Below the pieces are notes generated by a model that saw nothing but the letters and a program-made list of their open reading frames with translations, had not been told where the DNA came from and did not search any database. The position numbers and the translations under genes are program-made. From Methylomonas methanica (lineage in GTDB: Bacteria > Pseudomonadota > Gammaproteobacteria > Methylococcales > Methylomonadaceae), in NCBI GenBank assembly GCA_001644045.1, contig LUUF01000080.1, positions 1-56,351 of the forward strand: 56,351 bases of DNA, in the 5' to 3' direction. This document shows positions 18,918 through 30,765 of the stretch, in pieces. How positions within the stretch are numbered: the stretch's first letter is position 1; each line of letters begins with the position of its first letter.

Positions 18918-18939
18918 AGTGGCGACCGATGCCGCCACT
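18918..18939 (-). terminator. possible terminator downstream of ihfB
   Basis: AGTGGCG (18918-18924) and CGCCACT (18933-18939) form a perfect 7-bp stem with an 8-base loop, 76 bases beyond the ihfB stop and before the hydrolase gene. It lacks a T-run, so factor-independent termination would be weak. Confidence 0.35.
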
Positions 18940-19014
18940 CGAAAATCATCTAAAGTTCAACGCTATTCACATCTGATGTGGGTTGCGTTGGTTTTGTTAA
19001 TTCACTATCTGCCG

Positions 19015-19320
19015 TCAATCGACAATTTTGAATTTTTCCCTGGAAGCATCGACCATATCCCGTAATTCCTTTCCCGGTTTAAAATGCGGCACATGCTTTT
19101 CTGTTAAGGACACTGAATCGCCGGTTTTGGGGTTACGTCCCAATCGTGCTGAACGATGGTGTAATGAAAAACTGCCAAAACCTCTGATTTCTATCCTATC
19201 GCCACTTGCCAGCGTATCGCTCAAGTGATCAACAACGCATCTGACTGCCAATTCAACATCTTTAAGCGCGAGATGAGGCTGCTTTCGTGCCAGCATCTCT
19301 ATCAATTCTGATTTCGTCAC
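19015..19320 (-). CDS. ihfB: integration host factor subunit beta
   Basis: A 101-residue HU-family DNA-bending protein that pairs with IhfA. Typical residues are [16 protein letters not shown] at the N-terminus, [17 protein letters not shown], and the DNA-intercalating arm [12 protein letters not shown]. The GTG at 19320, preceded by AGGG at a 7-base distance, gives the canonical start. An ATG at 19353 gives an 11-residue extension but lies inside the rpsA terminator hairpin, so it is rejected. The gene follows rpsA as in most gammaproteobacteria. Confidence 0.93.
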   Translation of the reverse strand: MTKSELIEMLARKQPHLALKDVELAVRCVVDHLSDTLASGDRIEIRGFGSFSLHHRSARLGRNPKTGDSVSLTEKHVPHFKPGKELRDMVDASREKFKIVD

Positions 19321-19338
19321 ATCCAGCCCTGAATAATC

Positions 19339-19373
19339 AAAAAAGGGTGACATGAGCTAGTCATGCCACCCTT
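19339..19373 (-). terminator. rho-independent terminator after rpsA
   Basis: On the minus strand AAGGGTGgCATGA pairs with TCATGtCACCCTT around CTAGC, a 13-bp stem with one G-U, followed directly by a T6 run. It starts 14 bases after the rpsA stop. Transcription of ihfB must therefore read through it or start within rpsA or the spacer. Confidence 0.85.
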
Positions 19374-19386
19374 GGAGATGGTTTTA

Positions 19387-21048
19387 CTACTTGTCCATTT
19401 GTTTAAAGATATCGCCTAATGTGGCTGTACCAGCATTTTGTGACGAGTAATCTTTAATGGCATTCGACTCTTCTTCGAAATCTTTCGCTTTGATAGACAA
19501 AGAAATAGATTTAGTCTTTTTGTCAACACCGACAAACTTAGCTTCGATTTCTTCGCCTTCTTTCAACAAGGTGCGAGCATCTTCGACGCGGTCGCGTTGA
19601 ATCTCGGAAGCGCGCAAGTAGCCTTCGACGTTATCGGCCAAGGTTACAATCGCACCCTTAGCATCGATTTCTTTGATGACGCCTTTAACTAAGCTGCCTT
19701 TTTCATGAACGGCAATATAGTTTTGGAAAGGATCTTGTTCCAATTGTTTGATGCCCAGCGAAATACGCTCGCGCTCGGAATCGACAGCCAGAATCACAGT
19801 CTCGACTTCATCGCCTTTTTTGTAATTGCGAATGGCTTCTTCGTCGTTCTCGTTCCAGGAAATGTCGGACATATGCACCAAACCGTCAATACCGCCATCC
19901 AGGCCGATAAAGATACCGAAATCGGTAATAGATTTGATTTTGCCGGAGATTTTGTCGCCTTTGTTATGTGTAGCGGCAAATTCATCCCAAGGGTTGGAAC
20001 GGCATTGTTTCATGCCCAGTGAAATACGACGACGTTCTTCGTCGATTTCCAGAACCATAACTTCAACTTCGTCGCCCAATTGGACAACTTTGGATGGGTT
20101 GACGTTTTTGTTGGTCCAGTCCATTTCGGATACGTGAACCAAACCTTCGACGCCTTCTTCGATTTCCACAAAGCAACCGTAGTCAGTCAGGTTGTTAACT
20201 TTACCGAACACGCGAGTGCCGGCTGGGTAACGGCGAGCGATGTTTTGCCATGGATCTTCATCCATTTGTTTCATGCCCAACGATACGCGAGTTTTGTCTT
20301 TATCGAATTTCAGGACTTTAACTTTGACTTCCTGACCGATTTCTACGCACTCGGATGGGTGCCGTACACGGCGCCATGCCATATCGGTAATGTGCAACAG
20401 ACCGTCGACGCCGCCCAGATCGATAAACGCACCGTAGTCGGTGAGGTTTTTAACGATACCGGTAACGATCGCACCGTCTTGCAGCGTTTTAACCAACTCT
20501 TCGCGCTCTGCACTGTATTCGCTTTCTACGACCGCACGACGTGACAACACCACGTTGTTACGTTTTTGGTCGATTTTGATGACTTTAAATTCCAGGTCAC
20601 GATTTTCCAGGAAAGCAGTATCGCGGATAGGACGAACGTCAACCAGAGAGCCCGGCAAGAAGGCACGCAAGGCGCCGACTGCAACCGTGAAACCGCCGCG
20701 TACTTTGCCGTTGATACGGCCGACGATGGTTTCTTGGGTTTCAAAGGCTTTTTCCAGTTCCGCCCAAGCTTTACTTTTCTTGGCTTTATCACGGGAAAGA
20801 AGAGTGGCACCCAGGCCATCTTCGAATAAATCGAGAGCAACCTCAATTTCGTCGCCTACATTGACCTCTAGGTCGCCGTCGGCATTCAGAAATTGCCATT
20901 TAGGGATGACCCCTTCTGATTTGGCTTGCGTGCTGACGATAACAAATTCGTTTTCGATATCAACAACTGTACCAATTAGCATTGCGCCAGGACGCATTTC
21001 GGTCTTGGCATAACTCTCTTCAAACAACTCTGCAAAGCTTTCGCCCAT
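19387..21048 (-). CDS. rpsA: 30S ribosomal protein S1
   Basis: A 553-residue protein with six S1 RNA-binding repeats, for example [54 protein letters not shown] and [18 protein letters not shown]. The ATG at 21048 matches the family start (E. coli begins with TESFAQLFEES); the open frame extends to a TTG at 21078 that would add ten atypical residues. A purine-rich GGGAAAGAAGAG abuts the ATG. A small leader stem (CTTGCT/AGCAAG, 21064-21083) lies just upstream, where S1 genes are often autoregulated. Confidence 0.96.
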   Translation of the reverse strand: MGESFAELFEESYAKTEMRPGAMLIGTVVDIENEFVIVSTQAKSEGVIPKWQFLNADGDLEVNVGDEIEVALDLFEDGLGATLLSRDKAKKSKAWAELEKAFETQETIVGRINGKVRGGFTVAVGALRAFLPGSLVDVRPIRDTAFLENRDLEFKVIKIDQKRNNVVLSRRAVVESEYSAEREELVKTLQDGAIVTGIVKNLTDYGAFIDLGGVDGLLHITDMAWRRVRHPSECVEIGQEVKVKVLKFDKDKTRVSLGMKQMDEDPWQNIARRYPAGTRVFGKVNNLTDYGCFVEIEEGVEGLVHVSEMDWTNKNVNPSKVVQLGDEVEVMVLEIDEERRRISLGMKQCRSNPWDEFAATHNKGDKISGKIKSITDFGIFIGLDGGIDGLVHMSDISWNENDEEAIRNYKKGDEVETVILAVDSERERISLGIKQLEQDPFQNYIAVHEKGSLVKGVIKEIDAKGAIVTLADNVEGYLRASEIQRDRVEDARTLLKEGEEIEAKFVGVDKKTKSISLSIKAKDFEEESNAIKDYSSQNAGTATLGDIFKQMDK

Positions 21049-21097
21049 CTCTTCTTTCCCAAACTTGCTAAGACTCAAGCAAGCTTTCTCTTCTCTG

Positions 21098-21133
21098 AAA
21101 TTAAAATAAAGTCACCGATAATAATTCGGTAAC
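21098..21133 (-). terminator. terminator between cmk and rpsA
   Basis: On the minus strand GTTACCGA (21133-21126) pairs with TCGGTGAC (21118-21111) across a 7-base loop. It is followed by a T-rich tail (TTTATTTTAATTT). It lies 12 bases past the cmk stop and ahead of the rpsA leader, so rpsA probably has its own start site as well. Confidence 0.6.
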
Positions 21134-21144
21134 CACCAATAGCC

Positions 21145-21801
21145 TTAATCGACTAAATTTACTACCTGATCAATCACTTGCTGAATAGTCAAACTGGATG
21201 AATCGATATAATGCGCACCTTCCGGTACGGTGAGCGGAGCCGCAGCCCGCTGCTGATCGCGACGATCACGTTCTTCTATTTCCCGAGTGATTTGAAGAAG
21301 ATTAGCATCAATCCCCTTTTCAATCAACTGTTTATATCGCCTAAGAGCCCTTTCCTCGGCGCTGGCTGTTAAATAAACCTTGATTTTGGCATCTTGAAAC
21401 ACCACGCTACCCATGTCTCGACCGTCCGCGACCAGGCCCGGAAGTCTTTGAAAATCCTTTTGTTTTTGCAATAACACTGATCTCACTTCCGGATACACGG
21501 CAATGACGGACGCGGTATTGCCGGTGGTTTCGGTGCCCAGTTGGCTGGTAATGTCGGCGCCATCTAGCTTAACGATTAACTCGTCACCGCAATCGAATTC
21601 TAACGACATAGCTTCAGCGACTCGGCAAATAGCGGTTACGTCCGTTAACTCGACACTCGATTTTAAGACCGCAACAGCTAACGAGCGATAAATCGAGCCG
21701 CTATCCAGATAATTCCAGCCTAAAAGTTTTGCAACGGCACGGCTAACCGTGCCTTTACCAGCCCCGCTTGGACCGTCTATCGTCAATACCGGTACATGCA
21801 T
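21145..21801 (-). CDS. cmk: cytidylate kinase
   Basis: A 218-residue P-loop kinase that phosphorylates CMP and dCMP with ATP. The P-loop is GPSGAGKGTVS at residues 10-20. YLDSGSIYR binds the substrate, VADGRDMGSVVF carries the conserved RD pair, and the LID region contains RDQQRAAAPL. The ATG is one base after the aroA stop, continuing the operon that runs down from gyrA. Confidence 0.96.
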   Translation of the reverse strand: MHVPVLTIDGPSGAGKGTVSRAVAKLLGWNYLDSGSIYRSLAVAVLKSSVELTDVTAICRVAEAMSLEFDCGDELIVKLDGADITSQLGTETTGNTASVIAVYPEVRSVLLQKQKDFQRLPGLVADGRDMGSVVFQDAKIKVYLTASAEERALRRYKQLIEKGIDANLLQITREIEERDRRDQQRAAAPLTVPEGAHYIDSSSLTIQQVIDQVVNLVD

Positions 21802-21802
21802 A

Positions 21803-23119
21803 TTAAAAGCTCGTCAGAGCCAAACCTAGTTTGGTGGCTAAATCACGAAACTCGGGGAACGAAGTATTCACGTTCGCGCAATCTTTGATCGTGATCGGGC
21901 CGCTAGATCGCAAGCCGGCAATCGAAAACGACATCGCGATACGGTGATCGCCATGCGATTCGACTTCGCCACTGCCGATATGGCCACCGCCGTTAATCAC
22001 CATGCCATCCTTGGTAGGTTGCGCGTCGACACCGAGAATTTGCAAACCGTCAGCCATTACTTGGATACGATCGGATTCCTTAACCCGTAACTCTTCAGCG
22101 CCTGTCAACACGGTTTGACCTTCGGCGCAAGCAGCGGCAACAAACAATACCGGAAACTCATCGATCGCCAGCGGTACCAAATGCTCAGGAATATTGATCC
22201 CTTTCAATTGACTGGAACGTACGCGCAAATCGGCAACCGGCTCGCCGCCGACTTCACGCTCATTCAATACTTCGATATTGGCTCCCATCAAGCGCAAGAT
22301 GTCAATCACGCCGGTACGTGTCGGGTTAATGCCGACGTGGCGCAAGGTAACATCCGAGTCTGGAGCGATACTAGCGCCAACCAGAAAGAACGCCGCCGAG
22401 GAAATATCGCTAGGCACATCAATGTGCGCGGCAGTCAATTTGCCTTGGTTGGTAATACGGGCTGTGCTGCCTTCGCGTGTGACCGGATAGCCAAAACCGT
22501 TCAACATGCGCTCGGTGTGGTCGCGGGTCGGCGCGGGTTCGGTCACACTGGTCTCGCCTTCGGCATACATGCCGGCAAGCAACAAACAGGATTTGACCTG
22601 GGCGCTGGCGATGGGCATATCGTAATGAATGCCTTGCAGTTTGCCGGCTTTGCCTTTGATATGCAGCGGCGCGGTGCCGTTTTCCTGGGTAACGATCTCG
22701 GCGCCCATCAGCGCCAACGGCGCGGTGACCCGTTTCATCGGCCGGGATTCCAATGATTTGTCGCCAGTCAAAACAGTATCGAATGGTTGTCCCGCCAACA
22801 AACCGCTCAACAATCGCATCGACGTGCCGGAATTACCCAAGTACAGAGGCTTTTCCGGCGCTTGCAAACCGTGCTTGCCGACGCCGTGTATCGTCACTTC
22901 GCCATTGACCGGACCTTCGATTTTTACACCCATCGCCCGGAACGCTTCCAGGGTCGAGATCGCATCTTCCGCGTTTAAAAAGCCGGTGACATGCGTAACG
23001 CCTTCCGCCAAAGAACCCAGCATAATGGAGCGGTGCGACATGGATTTATCGCCAGGCACACGGATTTCGCCGCGCAAGCTACCGCCCGGCTGTACTTGAA
23101 AAGTAATGGTTTGTGACAT
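21803..23119 (-). CDS. aroA: 3-phosphoshikimate 1-carboxyvinyltransferase (EPSP synthase, class II-like)
   Basis: A 438-residue EPSP synthase that joins shikimate-3-phosphate and phosphoenolpyruvate on the way to chorismate. Start motif VPGDKSMSHR (22-30), PEP loop LGNSGTSMR and LRVKESDR are present. Four motifs that distinguish the class II/CP4-like type are visible: GDKS (23-26), SAQVK (172-176), RDHTE (199-203) and NPTR (265-268). The loop glycine (G98) is kept rather than the alanine of CP4. The ATG at 23119 is chosen; the open frame runs 32 residues further into tyrA but that extension has no family counterpart. It lies 10 bases after tyrA. Confidence 0.94.
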   Translation of the reverse strand: MSQTITFQVQPGGSLRGEIRVPGDKSMSHRSIMLGSLAEGVTHVTGFLNAEDAISTLEAFRAMGVKIEGPVNGEVTIHGVGKHGLQAPEKPLYLGNSGTSMRLLSGLLAGQPFDTVLTGDKSLESRPMKRVTAPLALMGAEIVTQENGTAPLHIKGKAGKLQGIHYDMPIASAQVKSCLLLAGMYAEGETSVTEPAPTRDHTERMLNGFGYPVTREGSTARITNQGKLTAAHIDVPSDISSAAFFLVGASIAPDSDVTLRHVGINPTRTGVIDILRLMGANIEVLNEREVGGEPVADLRVRSSQLKGINIPEHLVPLAIDEFPVLFVAAACAEGQTVLTGAEELRVKESDRIQVMADGLQILGVDAQPTKDGMVINGGGHIGSGEVESHGDHRIAMSFSIAGLRSSGPITIKDCANVNTSFPEFRDLATKLGLALTSF

Positions 23120-23129
23120 GTTAATCTTC

Positions 23130-24005
23130 TTAGTCTTCTTGTTGATCGAGAAAACGCTGCCGGGCATTTCTGGCATACGTAAAGGTTTCGAACAGTTGCG
23201 CGGATTGATCCTCAACCAGCAATTGCTCTATTTTGCTTAATTCCGCTTGAAACTGCCGGATCAAAGGCACGATTTCCTGTTTATTGGCCAGACAAATGTC
23301 CTGCCACATGGTCGGATCGCTGGACGCGATGCGACTGAAATCCCTGAAACCGCCGGCGGCATATTTGAATATTTCCCGCTGTTCGTCCTTGCGTCCCAAC
23401 AAACCGACCAAGGCAAAAGCCAGAATATGCGGCAAATGACTAGTGGCCGCCAGCACGGTATCGTGATGCTCCACCGACATCACCGAAACGCTGGAGCCGA
23501 TCTGTTCCCAAAACGAATGGATTTTTGCCAGCGCCTGTTTATCGGTGTTTTCCAGCGGCGTCAGAATCAGGCGACGATTGACGAATAAATCGACGGTCGA
23601 GGCATCCACGCCGCTACGCTCGGCACCGGCAATCGGATGTGCCGGCACGAAATTGTCAGGTACTGCGCCAAAAACCGCCTCAAGTGCCGATACCACACTG
23701 CCTTTGGTACTACCGGCATCGCTGTAGATAGTTTCCGGGTTCCAGTACGGCTTAATCTGTTCGAAAATGACTTGCATACTGCCGACCGGCGTCGCCACAA
23801 TTACGCAATCGGTATTTTCCAGTGCGGCGGCAATATCGGTGTAAAACTCGTCGATGACGCCGAGTTGCTTGGCCAATTGCATATTCAGCAGATTTTTCTC
23901 CCGGCCATATGCAACGACTTCACGGCATAAACCTTGGGCACGGGCGGCTCTAGCAATAGAGCCGCCGATCAAACCTATGCCGATGATACAGAGGCGGTTA
24001 AACAC
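23130..24005 (-). CDS. tyrA: prephenate (or cyclohexadienyl) dehydrogenase
   Basis: A 291-residue TyrA that oxidatively decarboxylates prephenate (or arogenate) for tyrosine synthesis. The nucleotide-binding GIGLIGGSIARAA is at 8-20. Active-site HPIAGAERSGVDA and SHLPHILAFAL hold the catalytic histidines. It has no chorismate mutase domain, unlike enteric TyrA, because that activity is supplied by pheA. The start is GTG, overlapping the last eight bases of hisC. Confidence 0.92.
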   Translation of the reverse strand: MFNRLCIIGIGLIGGSIARAARAQGLCREVVAYGREKNLLNMQLAKQLGVIDEFYTDIAAALENTDCVIVATPVGSMQVIFEQIKPYWNPETIYSDAGSTKGSVVSALEAVFGAVPDNFVPAHPIAGAERSGVDASTVDLFVNRRLILTPLENTDKQALAKIHSFWEQIGSSVSVMSVEHHDTVLAATSHLPHILAFALVGLLGRKDEQREIFKYAAGGFRDFSRIASSDPTMWQDICLANKQEIVPLIRQFQAELSKIEQLLVEDQSAQLFETFTYARNARQRFLDQQED

Positions 24006-25101
24006 CGCTCAGCACCTCGCGCAATGCGTTTATAAATATCGCATTTTCCCGCTCGGTGCCGATACTGACCCGCAAATGCTTGGGCATTTCGTAATTGGCT
24101 ACCGGCCGCACGATCACACCCTTACGCAGCAAGGCCTCGTAAATAGGCAAAGCCGCTTGTTTCACATCCACGGAAACGAAATTACCGGACGAGGGTATCC
24201 ACGGCAAATCCAATTCCTTAAAGGCCTCTGTCAGCTGCGCCATGCCGGCACTATTAAGCGCCACAGTCTGATTCAAATAATCGGAATCCCCTAATGCAGC
24301 TTCTGCTGCGGCTAAAGCCAGCATGCTGCAATTGAAAGGCTGACGCACCCGATTTAACAAATCGGCGATGTCCGGCGAAGAAATCCCGTAACCGATACGC
24401 AAGCCCGCCAAGCCGTATGCCTTGGAGAACGTGCGGGCTATGATCAAGTTTGGATAACGAATCGGCCAAGCCAGCGATTCCGTTCTGACCGCAGGATCAA
24501 CAAATTCGTAGTAAGCTTCGTCCAGCACGCACAGCACATGGGCGGGCAATGACGCGATAAACTTTTCCAGTTCATCTTTATCCAGCAAGGTGCCGGTCGG
24601 ATTGTTGGGATTGGCGATAAATACCAAGCGTGTTTGCGGACCAATTTGTTTGCGCATCGCCGTCAAATCATGACCGTAACTTTTGGCCGGCACGACTTTG
24701 GCTTTGGCGCCGACGGCTTGCGTCAGAATCGGATATAACGCAAACGCATGCTGGGAAAACACCACTTCCAATTCCGGAGTGACGAAGGTACGCATCACCA
24801 ACTCCAGGATCTCGCTGGAACCGTTACCCAAGGTAATTTGTTCGGGTGCCACTTTTAATTTGGCCGACAGCGCTGCCTTCAACGCAAAACCGCTGCCATC
24901 GGGATAGCGGGTTAGCTCAGGCAATGTCGCTTGAATGGCAGCAGCCACTTTGGCGCCGGTGCCAAGCGGGTTTTCGTTAGAAGCCAGTTTGATGACTTCT
25001 GCTATGCCCAGCTCGCGTTGCAATTCTTCAACCGGTTTGCCGGGCACGTAAGGCACCAGCTGTTGAACGCCGGCAATAGCAAGTTCTAAAAATTTGTTCA
25101 T
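23998..25101 (-). CDS. hisC: histidinol-phosphate/aromatic aminotransferase
   Basis: A 367-residue class I/II PLP aminotransferase with the Schiff-base lysine in TFSKAYGLAGLRIGYG. The HisC pattern reads IKLASNENPLGTG and FIANPNNPTG. It converts imidazole-acetol phosphate to histidinol phosphate. Copies inside the pheA-tyrA-aroA operon, as here, are commonly thought to serve phenylalanine and tyrosine transamination too. It ends overlapping tyrA and begins 10 bases after pheA. Confidence 0.93.
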   Translation of the reverse strand: MNKFLELAIAGVQQLVPYVPGKPVEELQRELGIAEVIKLASNENPLGTGAKVAAAIQATLPELTRYPDGSGFALKAALSAKLKVAPEQITLGNGSSEILELVMRTFVTPELEVVFSQHAFALYPILTQAVGAKAKVVPAKSYGHDLTAMRKQIGPQTRLVFIANPNNPTGTLLDKDELEKFIASLPAHVLCVLDEAYYEFVDPAVRTESLAWPIRYPNLIIARTFSKAYGLAGLRIGYGISSPDIADLLNRVRQPFNCSMLALAAAEAALGDSDYLNQTVALNSAGMAQLTEAFKELDLPWIPSSGNFVSVDVKQAALPIYEALLRKGVIVRPVANYEMPKHLRVSIGTERENAIFINALREVLSGV

Positions 25102-25111
25102 CGACCTAAGA

Positions 25112-26197
25112 TTAAATAACGGCTTTTGGATAAGAGCCTAGGATTTTCAACATTTTGACGTTGTTTTGCAGAGTTTCCAGTGCTTTGGCGACATCGGGAT
25201 CGTCGCGATGCCCGTCAATATCGATAAAAAACACGTATTCCCACAAACCCTGCCGCGACGGTCTGGATTCTATGTGCGCCATGCTGATGCCGTATTCGGC
25301 GAACGGCCCCAGGATTTTATGCAGCGCGCCGGCTTGATTGCCGGTGGACACCAAAATAGAGGTTTTATCCAGCCCGGTGGATGCCGGTTGTTGTTTGCCG
25401 ATGACGATAAAGCGCGTGGTGTTGTTTGATTCATCCTCAATATGCTGTTCGATGATGTTCAACTCGTACAATTCGGCTGCCATTAAGCCGGCTATCGCAG
25501 CCTTATTGTGATCCAAAGACGCTAGTCTCGCTGCTTCGGCATTGCTGCTCACCGCCGTGCAAGGCACACCAGGCAAATAGCTATTTAGCCATTGCCGGCA
25601 TTGCGCCAAGGATTGTTGATGCGAATAGACTTCGTTAATCGCCGTCAAACTATCCATTTTGCCGAGCAGGTTTTGATGCACCCTAATTTCCACTTCGCCG
25701 CAAATCTGCAGTGAGGTGGTCATGAAGCGGTCCAGCGTATGCGCAATCACCCCTTCGGTAGAATTTTCCACGGGTACCACGCCAAACTGGCAATGACCGG
25801 TTTCCACGGCCAGAAAAATCTCCGGGATGGTCGCAACCGGAATACCCTTTACGGCATGGCCGAAATGCTTGAACGTCGCTTGCTGGGTAAAGGTACCGAC
25901 CGGTCCCAAAAACGCCACTTCCAGGGGCTTTTCCAAAGCCAAACAAGCCGACATCAGTTCGCGAAACAGATGCACCGAAGCATCGTCACTCAAAGGCCCT
26001 GGGTTCAGCTCCTTGATTTTGCGTAACACCTGCGCTTCGCGATCAGCACGATAAAAACTACCGGTTTCGCCTTCGGCCATTTTGGTTCTGGCTACTTCGA
26101 TCGCGCATTCGGCCCGTTGATTGATCAGTTGCAACAGCTGCCTATCGATGGAATCGATACGGTCGCGCAACTCAGACAGTGGAATAATCGCCGTCAT
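25112..26197 (-). CDS. pheA: bifunctional chorismate mutase/prephenate dehydratase (P-protein)
   Basis: A 361-residue two-step enzyme that turns chorismate into phenylpyruvate. The AroQ-type mutase domain covers about 1-90 (LRDRIDSIDRQLLQLINQRAE). The dehydratase domain covers 92-275 (FLGPVGTFTQQA, VVPVENSTEG, and the catalytic TRF in NNTTRFIVIG). The ACT regulatory domain (about 283-355) has the phenylalanine-binding ESRPSR motif, so feedback inhibition by phenylalanine is expected. It sits between serC and hisC, eight bases after serC. Confidence 0.96.
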   Translation of the reverse strand: MTAIIPLSELRDRIDSIDRQLLQLINQRAECAIEVARTKMAEGETGSFYRADREAQVLRKIKELNPGPLSDDASVHLFRELMSACLALEKPLEVAFLGPVGTFTQQATFKHFGHAVKGIPVATIPEIFLAVETGHCQFGVVPVENSTEGVIAHTLDRFMTTSLQICGEVEIRVHQNLLGKMDSLTAINEVYSHQQSLAQCRQWLNSYLPGVPCTAVSSNAEAARLASLDHNKAAIAGLMAAELYELNIIEQHIEDESNNTTRFIVIGKQQPASTGLDKTSILVSTGNQAGALHKILGPFAEYGISMAHIESRPSRQGLWEYVFFIDIDGHRDDPDVAKALETLQNNVKMLKILGSYPKAVI

Positions 26198-26205
26198 GCG
26201 GATAA

Positions 26206-27285
26206 CTAGTGAGTGCGTTCGAATTCGGCCATGAAATCGATCAAGGCATCGACACCGGCTTCCGGCATGGCATTGTAAATACTGGCGCGCATACCGCCGA
26301 CCGAGCGGTGACCGGGCAATGAGCCCAATCCATTTTTATCGGCTAGCGCCAAAAACTCTTTGTCCAGCGCAGCGTCAGCCAACACGAAAGGCACATTCAT
26401 TCTGGAACGGTACTCTTTCACGACGGGGTTACTGTACAGAGTGGATTGATCGATAGCCTGATACAACTTGCCGGCCTTACGGATATTTTGTTGTTCAATA
26501 GCAGCGATACCGCCTTGCTGTTTCAGCCATTGCAGTACCAAACCGAGCAAATACCAGTTGTAGGTAGCCGGTGTGTTCAACATCGAATCCGCTTTTGCCT
26601 GTTGTTGGTAGTCGAATACTGCCGGCACGGTTTTCGGTGCCAGGCCGACCAAATCGTCACGAACGATGACCACGGTCACGCCGGACGGACCCATATTTTT
26701 CTGGGTGCCCGCGTAAATAATGCCGTAGCGACTGACATCGACCGGACGCGACAAAATGTTCGAGGACATATCGCACACCAAGGGCAAATCGCCGGCATCG
26801 GGAACGTCAGAAAATTCCACGCCGTGGATGGTTTCGTTGGAGGTGTAGTGCAGATAAGCAGCGTCTTTATCGAGATTCCAGGTATCGAACGCTGGGATAG
26901 TGGTAAATTTTTCGGCTTCCGAGGTAGCAGCAATCTGTACTTCGCAATATTTGCCGGCTTCTTTGATGGCGCTGGTAGACCAGGCGCCGGTATTAACGTA
27001 ACAAGCTTTGGTTTTGCCGTTGAGAATATTCTGCGGAATCATCGCGAACTGCGCGCTGGCGCCGCCTTGCAGGAACAGCACTTTGTAATTCGCAGGAATG
27101 CCGAGCAGTTCGATCAGATCGTTTTTCATCGCTTCGGCTATGGCCATGAAATGCTTGCCGCGGTGGCTCATTTCTATCACCGACATGCCGCTATCCTGCC
27201 AATTCAACATCTCTTGTTGAGCCTGCAGCAATACCGATTCCGGCAACATGGACGGACCGGCGCTAAAGTTGTAAATCCTTGCCAT
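26206..27285 (-). CDS. serC: phosphoserine aminotransferase
   Basis: A 359-residue class V aminotransferase that makes phosphoserine (and phospho-hydroxythreonine for pyridoxal phosphate synthesis). NFSAGPSMLPE starts the chain. The PLP lysine is in YAGTQKNMGPSGV. C-terminal GHRSVGGMRASIYNAMP is the family signature. Its ATG is two bases after the gyrA stop, so both share transcripts. Confidence 0.96.
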   Translation of the reverse strand: MARIYNFSAGPSMLPESVLLQAQQEMLNWQDSGMSVIEMSHRGKHFMAIAEAMKNDLIELLGIPANYKVLFLQGGASAQFAMIPQNILNGKTKACYVNTGAWSTSAIKEAGKYCEVQIAATSEAEKFTTIPAFDTWNLDKDAAYLHYTSNETIHGVEFSDVPDAGDLPLVCDMSSNILSRPVDVSRYGIIYAGTQKNMGPSGVTVVIVRDDLVGLAPKTVPAVFDYQQQAKADSMLNTPATYNWYLLGLVLQWLKQQGGIAAIEQQNIRKAGKLYQAIDQSTLYSNPVVKEYRSRMNVPFVLADAALDKEFLALADKNGLGSLPGHRSVGGMRASIYNAMPEAGVDALIDFMAEFERTH

Positions 27286-27287
27286 GG

Positions 27288-29897
<2,610 letters not shown>

Positions 29898-29997
29898 GGG
29901 TCCGTGGTTCCAGTACAGTCGAAAGCTTATCGATCGACGGGTTAGCCTGAAGCATCAATTCCATTTAAGCATTGCTAACAGGTTTATAAAGCCGTCG

Positions 29998-30027
29998 ATT
30001 ATAGCAAACGCCAACCCCTGCCGTCAG
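29998..30027 (-). promoter_or_regulatory. sigma70-type promoter of gyrA
   Basis: On the minus strand, CTGACG (30027-30022) and a perfect TATAAT (30003-29998) are separated by 18 bases. The -35 box overlaps the stop codon region of the upstream hydrolase gene. The leader before the gyrA ATG would be about 90 bases. A second TATAAA lies about 15 bases downstream. Confidence 0.6.
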
Positions 30028-30743
30028 GCAAAAATCTCGCTGAAAAAGTTTTGCATGGCTTGCCAGGAACGCCGGTCGGCAACTGGCTGATAAACCGTAC
30101 CAAAATCGGGATTATTGGCTACCGGATTGGTAAAAGCGTGCATCGTATGGCCGTAACTATGCAACTGCCAATCGGCGCCGGCTTTGGTTAACTCTTTTTG
30201 CAGGGCAAGCACTTGCTCCTCGGACGCCATAGGATCGTCATAACCGTGCAACACCAACACCTTCGCTTTGATACTGGGGTTAGGAATGTTTTCCGGCGCA
30301 CCCAGCAAACCGTGAAACGATACTACCCCGCGAATATCGACACCCGTCCTTGCCAAATCCAGCGCACATAAACCGCCAAAACAAAATCCTATCGCCGCAA
30401 CCCTATCGTTGTCGGCCCATGGCATCAGTTTGACCGTTGATAGTGCCGCATGTAAGCGCTGTTGCAGCTTTGCCCGGTCTTGTATAAAAGGTTGCATCAG
30501 CGCGGCGTTTTCTTCCGGACTTTTTCCCAGCACGCCTTTGCCGTACATATCGGTGGCAAAGGCCAGATAACCCAGCTCCGCCAGTTTGATCGCCTTGTCG
30601 GCGACAAACTGATCTCGTCCACCCCAGGCATGGTGTATTAGCACGACCGGTCGCTGCCCGTTAATCGCATCGTCATACGCAAAAAAACCTTCCAGCACCG
30701 TGTCGCGATCCAGATAACCGACCGTATTCGAGATTATCGCCAT
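30024..30743 (-). CDS. dienelactone-hydrolase family protein
   Basis: A 239-residue alpha/beta hydrolase with the complete dienelactone-hydrolase triad: C121 in GFCFGG, D170 in HGYDDPM, and H202 in GHTMHAF. Family members open cyclic enol lactones or cleave small esters; no catabolic genes surround it here, so the substrate is unknown. There is no signal peptide. It lies upstream of gyrA on the same strand and its end overlaps the gyrA promoter. Confidence 0.85.
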   Translation of the reverse strand: MAIISNTVGYLDRDTVLEGFFAYDDAINGQRPVVLIHHAWGGRDQFVADKAIKLAELGYLAFATDMYGKGVLGKSPEENAALMQPFIQDRAKLQQRLHAALSTVKLMPWADNDRVAAIGFCFGGLCALDLARTGVDIRGVVSFHGLLGAPENIPNPSIKAKVLVLHGYDDPMASEEQVLALQKELTKAGADWQLHSYGHTMHAFTNPVANNPDFGTVYQPVADRRSWQAMQNFFSEIFA

Positions 30744-30765
30744 GAGCTTTTTCCTATCCTGTTAA

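Noticed and set aside
21049..21078. Ten-residue N-terminal extension of rpsA from TTG
   Set aside because: S1 proteins begin at the [10 protein letters not shown] segment; the extension is the purine-rich ribosome-binding region.
23120..23215. 32-residue N-terminal extension of aroA
   Set aside because: Overlaps tyrA, has no counterpart in EPSP synthases, and a normal ATG follows.
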